Shown here piece after piece: positions 56,429-64,000 of a DNA stretch of 64,000 bases (positions are counted from its first letter, which is position 1; every line of letters begins with the position of its first letter). Source of the DNA: a virus. The stretch covers positions 121,657 to 185,656 of the IMG/VR virus record IMGVR_UViG_3300044715_001611; one strand, written 5' to 3'. The notes beneath the pieces were generated by a model that saw nothing but the letters and a program-made list of their open reading frames with translations, ran no database searches and was not told the origin of the DNA. Position numbers and translations under genes: made by a program.

Positions 56429-59400
56429 ATGCCGACACGCTACTTCAAAAACTCGGTTGACCAAAACTGGGACGTCCCCGGGAACTGGTGGGCAGACGCC
56501 GCCTGCACTGAGGGCTTTTCCGGCACCCTGACCGGCGTGAATGTCACGGACACGGACACGGAAGTGACCTGCGACAGCACGGCGGGTCTTGTGGTGGGGC
56601 GCCCTATCACCGGCACCGGCATAGACACAGGCACTACGGTCGCGAGCATCACGGATGGCACGACGTTTGAACTGAGCCTGCCAGCCATCGCCAACGGCAG
56701 TAGCAACCTCACTTGTGAATTGCATGGGATTCCCGTGACCGCCGATGATGTCGTCATCGCGACTGGCAACGGCACGGTGGTTGCCCTCCCTTCGGCGGAC
56801 GTGCTCGGGTTGGTGACGGTGAATGGGGACAGCGTGCTGGATGTAGGTATGTGGCCGTCTGTGGGGCTATCAGCCGCTAGCTTCGAGTTCAATGACACCA
56901 GTTACAATTCAGGCTACATCGCCGGAAACTGCACCTTCAACGACTCTAGTGCCAACTACGAGGGCAATATCGCCGGAAACTGCACCTTCAATGATTCCAG
57001 CTTCAGCTACGGCTCCATCACCGGAGACTGTACCTTCAACGATACTAGTAGCACCACCCTCGATGTCACCGGAAACTGCACCTTCAATGATTCCAGCTTC
57101 AACAATTGGGGCTACATCGCCGGAGACTGCACCTTCAATGGCTCCAGCTACAACGGTTCTTCTTCCGCCTCCATCACCGGAGACTGTACCTTCAACGACA
57201 GCAGCTACAACGACGGCACCATCACCGGTGAGGTCGCCTTCAACGGCAACAGTCGTAACGGCAACAATTCTCCTGTGGTAAACGGCATCATCAACGGGGA
57301 CTTTACGTGGGGTAGTTCCAATTACAACTACGGAATCATCAACGGTGACTGCGTAGGCGGCGCGGTCTTAAATGAGTACCCTGGCGTTATCAACGGAAAC
57401 TGCACGGTAGCCTCCGGCGGGACGGTTGCCATCAACGGATGCGTCATCAACGGCGACTGTGACTTCCTTAATGGAGGTTACTCCTTTGGCAGCAGTGCGG
57501 TTATTACCGGCAACGTCACGTTCTCTGGTAGTAGCTATGGCGGTATGTATGGCGGAACCATCAACGGAGATGTTACCTTCAACGACTCTACCGCACTGCA
57601 AGGCAGTGGCACCATTACCGGAACAGTCACCTTCAACAACAGCACCCAAAAAACAGGGGGCTACATATATGGTAATCCAACCTTCAACGATTCCAGTGCT
57701 TACGCATGGGGCAGCTCAGGCACAATCTTTGGTGATCCAACTTTTAATGACTACACGACGTGTAGTGGCGACATTACCGGAAATGTTACCTTAAACGATA
57801 ATGCCTATTACTCGGGTGACACAACGGGCAATGTTTCGTTCACAATGACGACGTTCGTGAGTGACCCTCTGAACAGCGTATACGGCGGATACGTGAGCGG
57901 TACGGTAGATTTTCCAAACGGGGCCACCTTCACGCTGGCAAACTCAGAATCATGGATTGTGGACGCTTCCGCATGGACAGGCACACTTGCATGGGAGTTT
58001 AACGACACCAGCTACAACGCCAGCGGAGCCACCGTCACAGGAAACCCCACCTTTAACGACACCAGCTACAACGCCAGCGGAGCCACCATCACCGGCAATC
58101 CAACCTTCAATGACTCCAGCTACAACCAAGGCTACATCTCTGCGACCTCTGTCACCTTCAATGATTACAGCTACAACCGCAGTGACAGCGGTAATCCGCT
58201 AGTCGCCACCTCTGTCACCTTCAACGATTACAGCTTCAACGGTCTCGACAACGTCGCAGGCGGTTACATCACCGGAGACTGCACATTTAACGACTTCAGC
58301 TTCAACGAATACAACGGCTACATCACCGGCAACGCCACGTTCACCGCAGCTGAATACTCGGCACTGGGGGGAAATTATTATTACGGCAGCGACCCACAGC
58401 GGGGCACCGTCTCAGGTACCGTCACCTTTACCAGCCTCACGCCAGTCAAGTTCACGATGGCGGGAAATGTGTGGTATTCGGACACAACCGGATGGGTGTT
58501 TGATACCGCTGGTCAGAATTGGGAGTTCAACGGCGAGAGCTACGTCCTCGGCACCATCACCGGCGATTGTGTGTTCAACGGCGGTGACAGTTATTCAATC
58601 CCCTACCAAATCCAAGGAACGGTCAATGGCAACTGTGTGTTCAATGTCTACAACGCCATCGGAACCTCTGGTGTCGTCAACGGCGATTGTGTGTTCAACA
58701 ACGCTAAGGTCGACGGTACCGTCAACGGAAACTGCACGTTCAACGGCTACAGTTGGAGCACTAGTACTAGCAACATCACTGGAGACTGCGAATTTTATGG
58801 TAACTCCGCTCAGGGCACCATCACTGGCGACGTCACGTTCTATAGTGGCTACAACACCGGAACCATCACCGGCAACGTCACGTTCTCTGGTGGCTACAAC
58901 AGCGGCACCATCACCGGCAACGCATCGTTCACCGACACTGCATTCTCCACAGCTACCACAGGATTTTTCAACCCACAGCAAGGCACCGTCACAGGCGGCA
59001 CCGTGGACTTCCCGAATGGAGCTACATTCACTCTGGCAGGCTCTGAGGTATGGACTACGGACGCCTTTGCATGGACAGGCACACTCGCATGGGTGTTCAA
59101 CGACACCAGTGCCAACAGCTGGGGTAGCACCATCACTGGCACCGTCACGTTCAACGATTCCAGCTACAACGGTGGCAGCGGCGTCACCATCATCGGCGAC
59201 CCAACATTCAACGATAACAGCTACAACGGCTACAGCACCATCACCGGCAATCCAACCTTCAACGACAACAGCTACAATGCTAGCGGAGGCGGCATCACCG
59301 GCAATCCAACATTCAACGATTACAGCTACACCACCGGCACCATCACAGGCAACTGCACGTTCAACGATACTAGCTACGTCGATGACAACGGAATCATCAC

Positions 59401-59959
59401 CGGCAACGCCACCTTCACCAACACCGCCTTCTCCACGGCAACCACTGGATTCTACAACCCACAGCAAGGCACCGTTTCAGGCACCGTGGATTTCCCGAAT
59501 GGAGCCACCTTCACGCTGGCAAGCGGAGAAGTATGGGCTACGGACGCCTCCATATGGACTGGCACACTCGCATGGGAGTTCAACGACACCAGCTACAACG
59601 CCGAGCGCATCACCGGAGATTGCACCTTTAATGGTTACAGCTACGGCACAGTATCCGGTTCCGTCATCGTCGGCAACTGCACCTTCAACGGCTCCAAATA
59701 CCACGGTAATGGCACCATCACTGGTAATGTCTCATTCCGTGAATCTTCCTACAGCGGAGCCAGCGGCATCACAGGAAACGTGACATTCTACGATTCCAGC
59801 TACAACTCCAGCGGTGTCATCATCACCGGCAACGGCATCATCCGCCAGCACGCCGCTGCATTCGTCGCATGGCGGGACTACGCCACGTCCGCCTACATCA
59901 CCGGCACGCTCACCTTACAATTCCCCGAGATGGACATCCTCGGCACCGGCCTGCTATAA
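56429..59959 (+). CDS. Giant FNDSSYN/ITGN-repeat fibre protein, 1176 aa
   Basis: After a 150-residue N-terminal domain the chain is dozens of 16-20 residue units of the form (C/V)TFND(S/T)SYN-x-G-x-ITGN, with Asn/Ser/Thr at turns and alternating hydrophobics, as in a right-handed beta-helix. Three superblocks begin with TVDFPNGATFTLA then W-x2-DA-x-WTGTLAW (near 57.9, 59.0 and 59.5 kb). The C-terminus is non-repetitive. Position among fibre genes suggests an adhesin or long tail-fibre shaft. No enzymatic domain seen. Confidence 0.82.
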   Translation: MPTRYFKNSVDQNWDVPGNWWADAACTEGFSGTLTGVNVTDTDTEVTCDSTAGLVVGRPITGTGIDTGTTVASITDGTTFELSLPAIANGSSNLTCELHGIPVTADDVVIATGNGTVVALPSADVLGLVTVNGDSVLDVGMWPSVGLSAASFEFNDTSYNSGYIAGNCTFNDSSANYEGNIAGNCTFNDSSFSYGSITGDCTFNDTSSTTLDVTGNCTFNDSSFNNWGYIAGDCTFNGSSYNGSSSASITGDCTFNDSSYNDGTITGEVAFNGNSRNGNNSPVVNGIINGDFTWGSSNYNYGIINGDCVGGAVLNEYPGVINGNCTVASGGTVAINGCVINGDCDFLNGGYSFGSSAVITGNVTFSGSSYGGMYGGTINGDVTFNDSTALQGSGTITGTVTFNNSTQKTGGYIYGNPTFNDSSAYAWGSSGTIFGDPTFNDYTTCSGDITGNVTLNDNAYYSGDTTGNVSFTMTTFVSDPLNSVYGGYVSGTVDFPNGATFTLANSESWIVDASAWTGTLAWEFNDTSYNASGATVTGNPTFNDTSYNASGATITGNPTFNDSSYNQGYISATSVTFNDYSYNRSDSGNPLVATSVTFNDYSFNGLDNVAGGYITGDCTFNDFSFNEYNGYITGNATFTAAEYSALGGNYYYGSDPQRGTVSGTVTFTSLTPVKFTMAGNVWYSDTTGWVFDTAGQNWEFNGESYVLGTITGDCVFNGGDSYSIPYQIQGTVNGNCVFNVYNAIGTSGVVNGDCVFNNAKVDGTVNGNCTFNGYSWSTSTSNITGDCEFYGNSAQGTITGDVTFYSGYNTGTITGNVTFSGGYNSGTITGNASFTDTAFSTATTGFFNPQQGTVTGGTVDFPNGATFTLAGSEVWTTDAFAWTGTLAWVFNDTSANSWGSTITGTVTFNDSSYNGGSGVTIIGDPTFNDNSYNGYSTITGNPTFNDNSYNASGGGITGNPTFNDYSYTTGTITGNCTFNDTSYVDDNGIITGNATFTNTAFSTATTGFYNPQQGTVSGTVDFPNGATFTLASGEVWATDASIWTGTLAWEFNDTSYNAERITGDCTFNGYSYGTVSGSVIVGNCTFNGSKYHGNGTITGNVSFRESSYSGASGITGNVTFYDSSYNSSGVIITGNGIIRQHAAAFVAWRDYATSAYITGTLTLQFPEMDILGTGLL
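56890..59830. repeat. Dispersed coding repeats of the giant fibre gene
   Basis: Imperfect 48-60 bp units (ACCTTCAACGA-T-CAGCTACAAC core, ATCACCGG-AA- linker). Long near-identical segments between superblocks invite recombination. Confidence 0.88.
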
Positions 59960-59960
59960 T
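59931..59960 (+). promoter_or_regulatory. Sigma70-like promoter
   Basis: TGGACA at 59931-59936, 18-bp spacer, TATAAT at 59955-59960, overlapping the end of the giant fibre gene and 26 bases before the next ATG. It probably drives the PAS/lysis module. Confidence 0.6.
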
Positions 59961-59986
59961 TTCAGCAACCTCAATCCACAAACACC

Positions 59987-60307
59987 ATGAAACTACAGAC
60001 ACCAGTCACAGTCCAGCCGCCCACAATCTATCGCCCCGCCCGCGACAACCAACCCGCGCAGGAGCGAGTTCAGAAGCCAATCGTGCTCACGGAACTCGAC
60101 GTGACTACCGTGGACAACGAAAAACGGAAACTCGCCACCGCCCGTATCCATCCGTTCCCCAAGCAGCTCACGCTTTGGGAAGGTGCAGCCTACGACGCAG
60201 CAGGCGACTACACGCAGACCAACGTGGAAGCCCGCGTGCTCGAACTGCTCGGCACAGACATCAAGGCTGGCCTCGAAGCACTGTTCCCCGCAACGGGGAA
60301 GCCGTAA
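59987..60307 (+). CDS. Hypothetical protein, 106 aa
   Basis: Pro/Gln-rich N-terminus, then an alpha/beta domain (LTLWEGAAYDAAGDYTQTNV, VLELLGTDIKAGLE). First gene after the promoter. Unknown; possibly tail-related. Confidence 0.7.
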   Translation: MKLQTPVTVQPPTIYRPARDNQPAQERVQKPIVLTELDVTTVDNEKRKLATARIHPFPKQLTLWEGAAYDAAGDYTQTNVEARVLELLGTDIKAGLEALFPATGKP

Positions 60308-60313
60308 TCGCCG

Positions 60314-60844
60314 ATGTTCACACCCGCCAAACTCCTGCCGTGGCCCTGGTGGCGTAGATGGCTCATGCGCCTGAAAATCGCATGGGGCTACGCCATCGGG
60401 CGCGGCTACTGGTGGTGGGATCTGGAGACCGGCGAACTCTACGGAAACACGGCGATCTGCCGGGTGTATGGGCTGCCGCCTGGAAAATACCCCACGACCT
60501 ACGAGGGCTTTGAAGCGATGCTGTGGGCGGACGATGACCGTGTGACGGTGCGTAGATCAATGGACAAATCGAAGGAGTTGCGCGCCGTGTTCCACGACAC
60601 GTTCTGCGCGAAGGATCAGACGACCGGCGCGATGATTTTGATCAAAGCAAAGGGATGGTGGCTCTACCGTGACGGAGAACCCGTCGCGATGCTCGGCTGG
60701 AACGAGCGAATGCCTTACTCCCGCACAAAGGAAAACGTGATCCGATTCTCGCAGAGCATGGAACGCAAGTTCGTCGAGGGTGATCGAACGGAGTGCATCG
60801 TCATGCTGAAAGCCTGCTTACCTAGACAATATGCCCGGAAATGA
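60314..60844 (+). CDS. PAS-domain protein, 176 aa
   Basis: Residues 30-132 follow a PAS_3-type fold: WWWDLETGELYGNTAICRVY, GLPPGKYPTTYEGFEAMLWA, DDDRVTVRR, and the final strand MLGWNERM. Beta-rich core with the WD--TGE and GLPPG-(F/Y)P-TYE-F landmarks of sensor kinases. The N-terminus (WPWWRRWLMRLKIAWGYAIG) is amphipathic and may bind membrane. There is no kinase or cyclase output domain; the C-terminal 40 residues are helical and basic. A sensor-like protein inside a lysis/fibre module is unusual. Confidence 0.75.
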   Translation: MFTPAKLLPWPWWRRWLMRLKIAWGYAIGRGYWWWDLETGELYGNTAICRVYGLPPGKYPTTYEGFEAMLWADDDRVTVRRSMDKSKELRAVFHDTFCAKDQTTGAMILIKAKGWWLYRDGEPVAMLGWNERMPYSRTKENVIRFSQSMERKFVEGDRTECIVMLKACLPRQYARK

Positions 60845-61154
60845 AGAAATCCTCCAGCTCCTGCGGGAGATGCGGACGAACGCCAACGGCAAAAAAGAAA
60901 CCGTTGCGTATCTCAGCATCGCCGTCGGCATCCTCTCCGGGTTCCTGTCGTTCTGGGCCGGGCATGCGGTCACGGGAGAACGGGTCTCCCGACTGCAGCA
61001 TGACTTTATCGAAGCGAAAAGGATGCAAACCGAACTGCACGCCCGGATTGAGAAAGTCGACCGTGAAAACGATAAGGCCATCTCGGCATTGCGCACGTTG
61101 ACCCAGGCGCAGCAGGAGGATCTGAAGGAGCTGCAACGTGCGGTGAAGCGGTGA
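60831..61154 (+). CDS. Membrane-anchored coiled-coil protein, 107 aa
   Basis: A TM segment at about 25-45 (VAYLSIAVGILSGFLSFWAG) is followed by a long coiled coil (VSRLQHDFIEAKRMQTELHA). The layout suits an inner-membrane spanin-like or virion-lysis accessory. Overlaps the PAS gene by 14 bases. Confidence 0.68.
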   Translation: MPGNEEILQLLREMRTNANGKKETVAYLSIAVGILSGFLSFWAGHAVTGERVSRLQHDFIEAKRMQTELHARIEKVDRENDKAISALRTLTQAQQEDLKELQRAVKR

Positions 61155-61220
61155 AGCCCTGAGCGGCGGCAAGGCAATTCCAGGCTGGACAGTCCTCCGA
61201 TAATACGGCAGCGTCACCCA

Positions 61221-61478
61221 ATGCAACTGCGCCTTCTCTCCATGTTGACCGGCCTGGTGTTTGCCGGCTGCGCCACGGCGCCCGTGGTCTCCAACCGCGC
61301 CATCACCGCGACAGGCCAGCACATCGGCGAGGCCCGAGGCAGCGGCAAGGAGATCCTGAGAATCGGCGGCACTCTTGAGCGCAGCAATGCGAAACTCAAA
61401 GCCAGCTCCGACAAGCTGGGCGACGACATCAATATCCTGCAGTCCATCCTGAACAGCCTGCGCCCCAAATCCAAATGA
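61221..61478 (+). CDS. Small lipoprotein (possible outer spanin)
   Basis: 85 aa. The signal peptide with lipobox LVFAGC (12-17) predicts lipidation at Cys17. The mature part is helical. Small lipoproteins directly before holin/endolysin genes are often o-spanins (Rz1-like), but no family match is claimed. GATAAT lies 17 bases upstream of the ATG. Confidence 0.68.
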   Translation: MQLRLLSMLTGLVFAGCATAPVVSNRAITATGQHIGEARGSGKEILRIGGTLERSNAKLKASSDKLGDDINILQSILNSLRPKSK

Positions 61479-61999
61479 ACTCCGTTCGCGCATTCCTCTG
61501 GCCCATCCTCGCATGGGGGCTCCTGCAGGCTGCCTACTGCCAGGACGAGCCGCCCAAGCCGCGGTTCATCATGGTACCCATCGAGCAGTTCGAGCAGCTC
61601 CAGCAGGTGACGGAGGCAATCAGCGCGGGCCGGGAGGCATTGAATGCGACGATCATCGACCAGGCCGGGACGATCCTGAGCCTGCAAGGGAAGTCAGGTC
61701 TCCTCGCTGCGCAATTGAAGGCGGCCGGCGACGCTGCCGTGATTGCCGCGGAGAATTTCAAGGTAATGCAGGATTTGAATGAGAAGCTGGAGAAGCAATT
61801 GCGCAATTGGAAGGTCTTCGGCAACACAGTCCTCACCGTCCTGTTTGGGTTGGCATTCCTCGGCGCCTTCCTCACCACCAAGAACATCACCAAGGACAAG
61901 CCATCGTGGATGCTGTGGGCGGTGCGCATTGCAATCTGCCTGGCCGCCGGCGTGGCGGCATCGAGCGGACTTTTTTATATCATCACCCGACTCATCTAA
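61475..61999 (+). CDS. Signal-peptide, coiled-coil, two-TM protein (lysis-related)
   Basis: 174 aa. The N-terminal signal (FLWPILAWGLLQAAYC) leads to a periplasmic coiled coil (about 45-105), then two TM segments (FGNTVLTVLFGLAFLGAF and MLWAVRIAICLAAGVAASSG). ATCCAAATGAAC start, ATGA-overlapping the lipoprotein gene. An i-spanin or holin-like role is possible. Confidence 0.65.
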   Translation: MNSVRAFLWPILAWGLLQAAYCQDEPPKPRFIMVPIEQFEQLQQVTEAISAGREALNATIIDQAGTILSLQGKSGLLAAQLKAAGDAAVIAAENFKVMQDLNEKLEKQLRNWKVFGNTVLTVLFGLAFLGAFLTTKNITKDKPSWMLWAVRIAICLAAGVAASSGLFYIITRLI

Positions 62000-62001
62000 T
62001 T

Positions 62002-62217
62002 ATGAAAAAATTCATCCTCTCAATGCTGTCCGAGGACGGCGCCGTCTCAGCCATGCGCTTCTGCATGGTCCTGTGGTTCGCCGCACTGATCTTTGCCTGG
62101 TTGATCGTCTGCCTCGCGCAGCCGGGCCTGCCTGAGATTCCAAACAGCCTGCTCACCTTCTCCGGCCTGATGCTCGGCGGAAAGGTCGCACAAAAAGTCA
62201 CCGAAAAAAAATCATGA
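62002..62217 (+). CDS. Holin-like membrane protein, 71 aa
   Basis: Two TM segments (RFCMVLWFAALIFAWLIVCL and SLLTFSGLMLGGKVAQK) with charged ends, immediately upstream of the endolysin and overlapping it by ATGA. Size and position fit a class II holin. Confidence 0.68.
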   Translation: MKKFILSMLSEDGAVSAMRFCMVLWFAALIFAWLIVCLAQPGLPEIPNSLLTFSGLMLGGKVAQKVTEKKS

Positions 62218-63146
62218 CCAAGATCGAACGCATCCAACAGACCCTGAAGGACGCGGGTTTTTACGCATTCGAAATCGACAACGACTTCGGACGGAAGTCA
62301 CGCACGGCCCTCACCCAGGCGGACAGGGCGACGATCAAGCTCGTGCAGGCCGTCCTCGGATTCGAGGGTGACGATGTGGACGGACGCTGGGGCGTGAAGT
62401 CCGAGGGTCGCCTTCAGGCTGCAATCGCAGGGAAGGAAGCCCCCAAGATCGACGTCCTGATTCCCGGTGGGCTGAATATGGGATCGGATCACTGGCTCGT
62501 TGGTGTGTGGCGGCAGCCGCTTTCCAGTGGAGGCCCTCTGAAGCCGCGCTACCTTGTCGAGCACTTCACCGGAGGTGCGGATGGGGACGGGGATCTGAAC
62601 GGCGACTGCATCAAGGACGTTGACGGTGCCGTGGACGTTATGAAGGCGCGAGGCGTCTCGGCGCATTTCACGATCGATCGGGACGGAACAATCGTGCAGC
62701 ACGTTCCCTGCAATCAGAAAGCATTTCACGCAGGCCGGAGCCAGTGGGTCGATCCCACAACCGGCATACTTTACAGTTCCGCCAATGGTAAAGGCGGCAA
62801 TGATGAAGCCATCGGAATTGAGATTGCGAACTTGGGCGACTCGAAAGGCGCGTTCGGATGGGGACGCAAAAACGTCCCCGGCTTCGCCACCATGCTCGCA
62901 CCGCACTGGTCGGGAAAACAAAACGGGGGAGATGAGTGGGAGATTTTCTACCCGGCACAGATCGCCTCGGTGCTGGCGCTCAGCAAGCTGCTGGTCGCCC
63001 GCTACGAACTGCATGACGTGACCGGCCACGACCGAATCACGCAGCGCAAGAACGACCCTGGTCCGGCATTTGAGGAGCATCTGCTCGCCATCCGTGAGGC
63101 GTGTGGATTTGTCGGCATGCCCGCCGTCCACCGCTCACCGTTGTAA
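62214..63146 (+). CDS. Endolysin: N-acetylmuramoyl-L-alanine amidase
   Basis: 310 aa. An N-terminal peptidoglycan-binding-like region (IQQTLKDAGFYAFEIDNDFG, 7-26) precedes an Amidase_2 catalytic domain: VEHFTGG with zinc ligand H117, SAHFTIDRDGTIVQHVP at 149-165, KAFHAGRS with H172, EAIGIEIANLG at 198-208, and VTGHDRITQRKNDPGPAF with H272 and the third ligand D281. It cleaves the amide bond between MurNAc and L-Ala of peptidoglycan at the end of infection. No signal peptide, so release depends on the holin. Confidence 0.92.
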   Translation: MTKIERIQQTLKDAGFYAFEIDNDFGRKSRTALTQADRATIKLVQAVLGFEGDDVDGRWGVKSEGRLQAAIAGKEAPKIDVLIPGGLNMGSDHWLVGVWRQPLSSGGPLKPRYLVEHFTGGADGDGDLNGDCIKDVDGAVDVMKARGVSAHFTIDRDGTIVQHVPCNQKAFHAGRSQWVDPTTGILYSSANGKGGNDEAIGIEIANLGDSKGAFGWGRKNVPGFATMLAPHWSGKQNGGDEWEIFYPAQIASVLALSKLLVARYELHDVTGHDRITQRKNDPGPAFEEHLLAIREACGFVGMPAVHRSPL

Positions 63147-63152
63147 ATCCAA

Positions 63153-63503
63153 ATGCCCGAGGAGACGTCGCAATTCCGCTTCACCGTCACGGACAAGACC
63201 TTCAAGGTGGTCTCGACCATTGCGGCCGTCGTGGTCATCGGATACAAGGCGTGGAATTGGACCATCGACAATGCCGTGGCGAAGCGCGACTGGCAGAATG
63301 AGCACCGGCAGTTCAAGGAGATGCTGCTCGGCGCTGACAAGGAGCCCGGCATGGTCAACCTGATGAAGGAGAGTCGGACAGCGCTGGTGCGGCTCGACGC
63401 GGATTACGGGAAGCTCTGGCTGGACATGGAGGCGCTGAAGAAATGGCGGGATGCCATGACGTTGCCGGCTACGCATGCGCCCGCCACCCCGACTCCCAAA
63501 TAG
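63153..63503 (+). CDS. Membrane-anchored coiled-coil protein, 116 aa
   Basis: A hydrophobic segment at about 16-33 (VVSTIAAVVVIGYKAWNW) is followed by a charged helix; the C-terminus is Ala/Thr/Pro-rich. AATCCAAATG start just after the endolysin. Possible spanin or lysis regulator. Confidence 0.65.
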   Translation: MPEETSQFRFTVTDKTFKVVSTIAAVVVIGYKAWNWTIDNAVAKRDWQNEHRQFKEMLLGADKEPGMVNLMKESRTALVRLDADYGKLWLDMEALKKWRDAMTLPATHAPATPTPK

Positions 63504-63513
63504 GCAGGCTGTG

Positions 63514-63541
63514 TTTGCCATTGGCGCGAATTGCAGATAAT
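63514..63541 (+). promoter_or_regulatory. Promoter-like site before a fibre gene
   Basis: TTTGCC at 63514-63519, 16-bp spacer, GATAAT at 63536-63541, 8 bases before the ATG. Confidence 0.4.
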
Positions 63542-63549
63542 CTACTCAC

Positions 63550-64000
63550 ATGTCTGTCACGACTGAACCATCCACAAGCAAGCTCAACGCGATAATTGCG
63601 GCCCTGACCGGCAGCGCACCCGACACGCTGGATACTTTGCAGGAGCTGGCTGCCGCGATTAACAATGATCCGGATTTTTTCAACACACTGGTGACGCTGG
63701 AGGGCAGCAACACCTACACCGGCACGACGAACACCTTCACGCTGCCCACGACGACCGGCACGACCACGACCAGCGGCATCGCGGTTGCGGCGAACAGCCT
63801 CACGACAGGAACGGGCGCGGACTTCTCAAGCACCAGCGCGAGCAGCACGGCGGGCGAAGTCGTGCGGATCGCCAAGACCGGAACGGGCACGCTCAATCAG
63901 GCACTCACGCTCACGGCGAGCGGAGGCACCGCCAATGTCGCACTGAACGCAACAGCAGGACATGTATTGGTGCCGGACGGCTCATACGCCTATAACACTT
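63550..64000 (+). CDS. Tail fibre protein, N-terminal part (runs off window)
   Basis: 150 codons visible. KLNAIIAALTGSAPDTLDTL, then QELAAAINNDPDFF is the hallmark N-terminal stretch of phage tail-fibre proteins, followed by Thr/Gly/Ser-rich shaft repeats (TTTGTTTTSGIAVAANSLTT). Incomplete at the window edge. Confidence 0.82.
   Translation, partial: MSVTTEPSTSKLNAIIAALTGSAPDTLDTLQELAAAINNDPDFFNTLVTLEGSNTYTGTTNTFTLPTTTGTTTTSGIAVAANSLTTGTGADFSSTSASSTAGEVVRIAKTGTGTLNQALTLTASGGTANVALNATAGHVLVPDGSYAYNT

Noticed and set aside
58467-59783. 438-codon + strand frame inside the giant fibre gene
   Set aside because: Low-complexity Ser/Thr/Ala/Pro shadow created by the regular repeats.
56890-59830. Repeat array mistaken for CRISPR
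   Set aside because: Units are coding, imperfect and in one reading frame with no constant repeat and unique spacers.

Overview
The window is a 64 kb stretch of a tailed-phage genome (Caudoviricetes type), probably a large one. Every gene I can support lies on the + strand and genes are packed with 1-4 bp ATGA/TGATG overlaps. A late-type region carries large glycine/proline-rich virion-like proteins, tail fibres and a lysis cassette around an amidase endolysin. No integrase, tRNA, rRNA, CRISPR array or host-type operon was seen. The host cannot be named. Start sites are of two kinds, classical AGGAGG Shine-Dalgarno sites and a recurrent SD-poor CAAATG(A) context, which would fit a host with relaxed SD dependence (inference).

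Layout. 0.1-4.5 kb: small genes including an RRM RNA-binding protein and a Nudix hydrolase. 4.5-15.4 kb: longer units separated by terminators, with a 507-aa unknown, a 1010-aa protein with an N-terminal GNAT domain, a 634-aa RNA polymerase protein (C-terminal two-thirds of beta joined to the first piece of beta-prime), an HNH endonuclease and a 764-aa glycine-zipper/TPPA-repeat protein. 15.4-40.4 kb: more than 60 mostly small genes, including a DfrB/R67-like dihydrofolate reductase domain, a Dam-type adenine methyltransferase, RuvA, an A1S_2505/macro-like protein, several widespread phage hypotheticals and many small Cys-pair (zinc-ribbon-like) proteins. 40.4-43.8 kb: a second RNA polymerase gene, the N-terminal core of beta-prime, whose catalytic DFDG loop is split by a LAGLIDADG intein. 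43.8-50.5 kb: small genes including a ParB-like protein, a pyrimidine-dimer-glycosylase-like protein and an HD hydrolase. 50.6-64 kb: proline-rich virion-like proteins, a tail-fibre cluster with a 1176-aa repeat protein, a PAS-domain protein, the lysis cassette and the start of another fibre gene.

How it fits together. The phage carries parts of its own multisubunit RNA polymerase, divided unusually: beta-C plus beta-prime start in one gene, beta-prime core with intein 29 kb away. The beta N-terminus and the beta-prime C-terminal half (bridge helix, trigger loop) are not in this window. The RNA polymerase genes sit beside probable virion/ejection proteins, so packaging of the enzyme is possible but unproven. 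The Nudix, DHFR-like, Dam, RuvA, glycosylase-like and HD proteins suggest nucleotide and DNA metabolism functions. The last 4 kb form a lysis module that runs straight into fibre genes.
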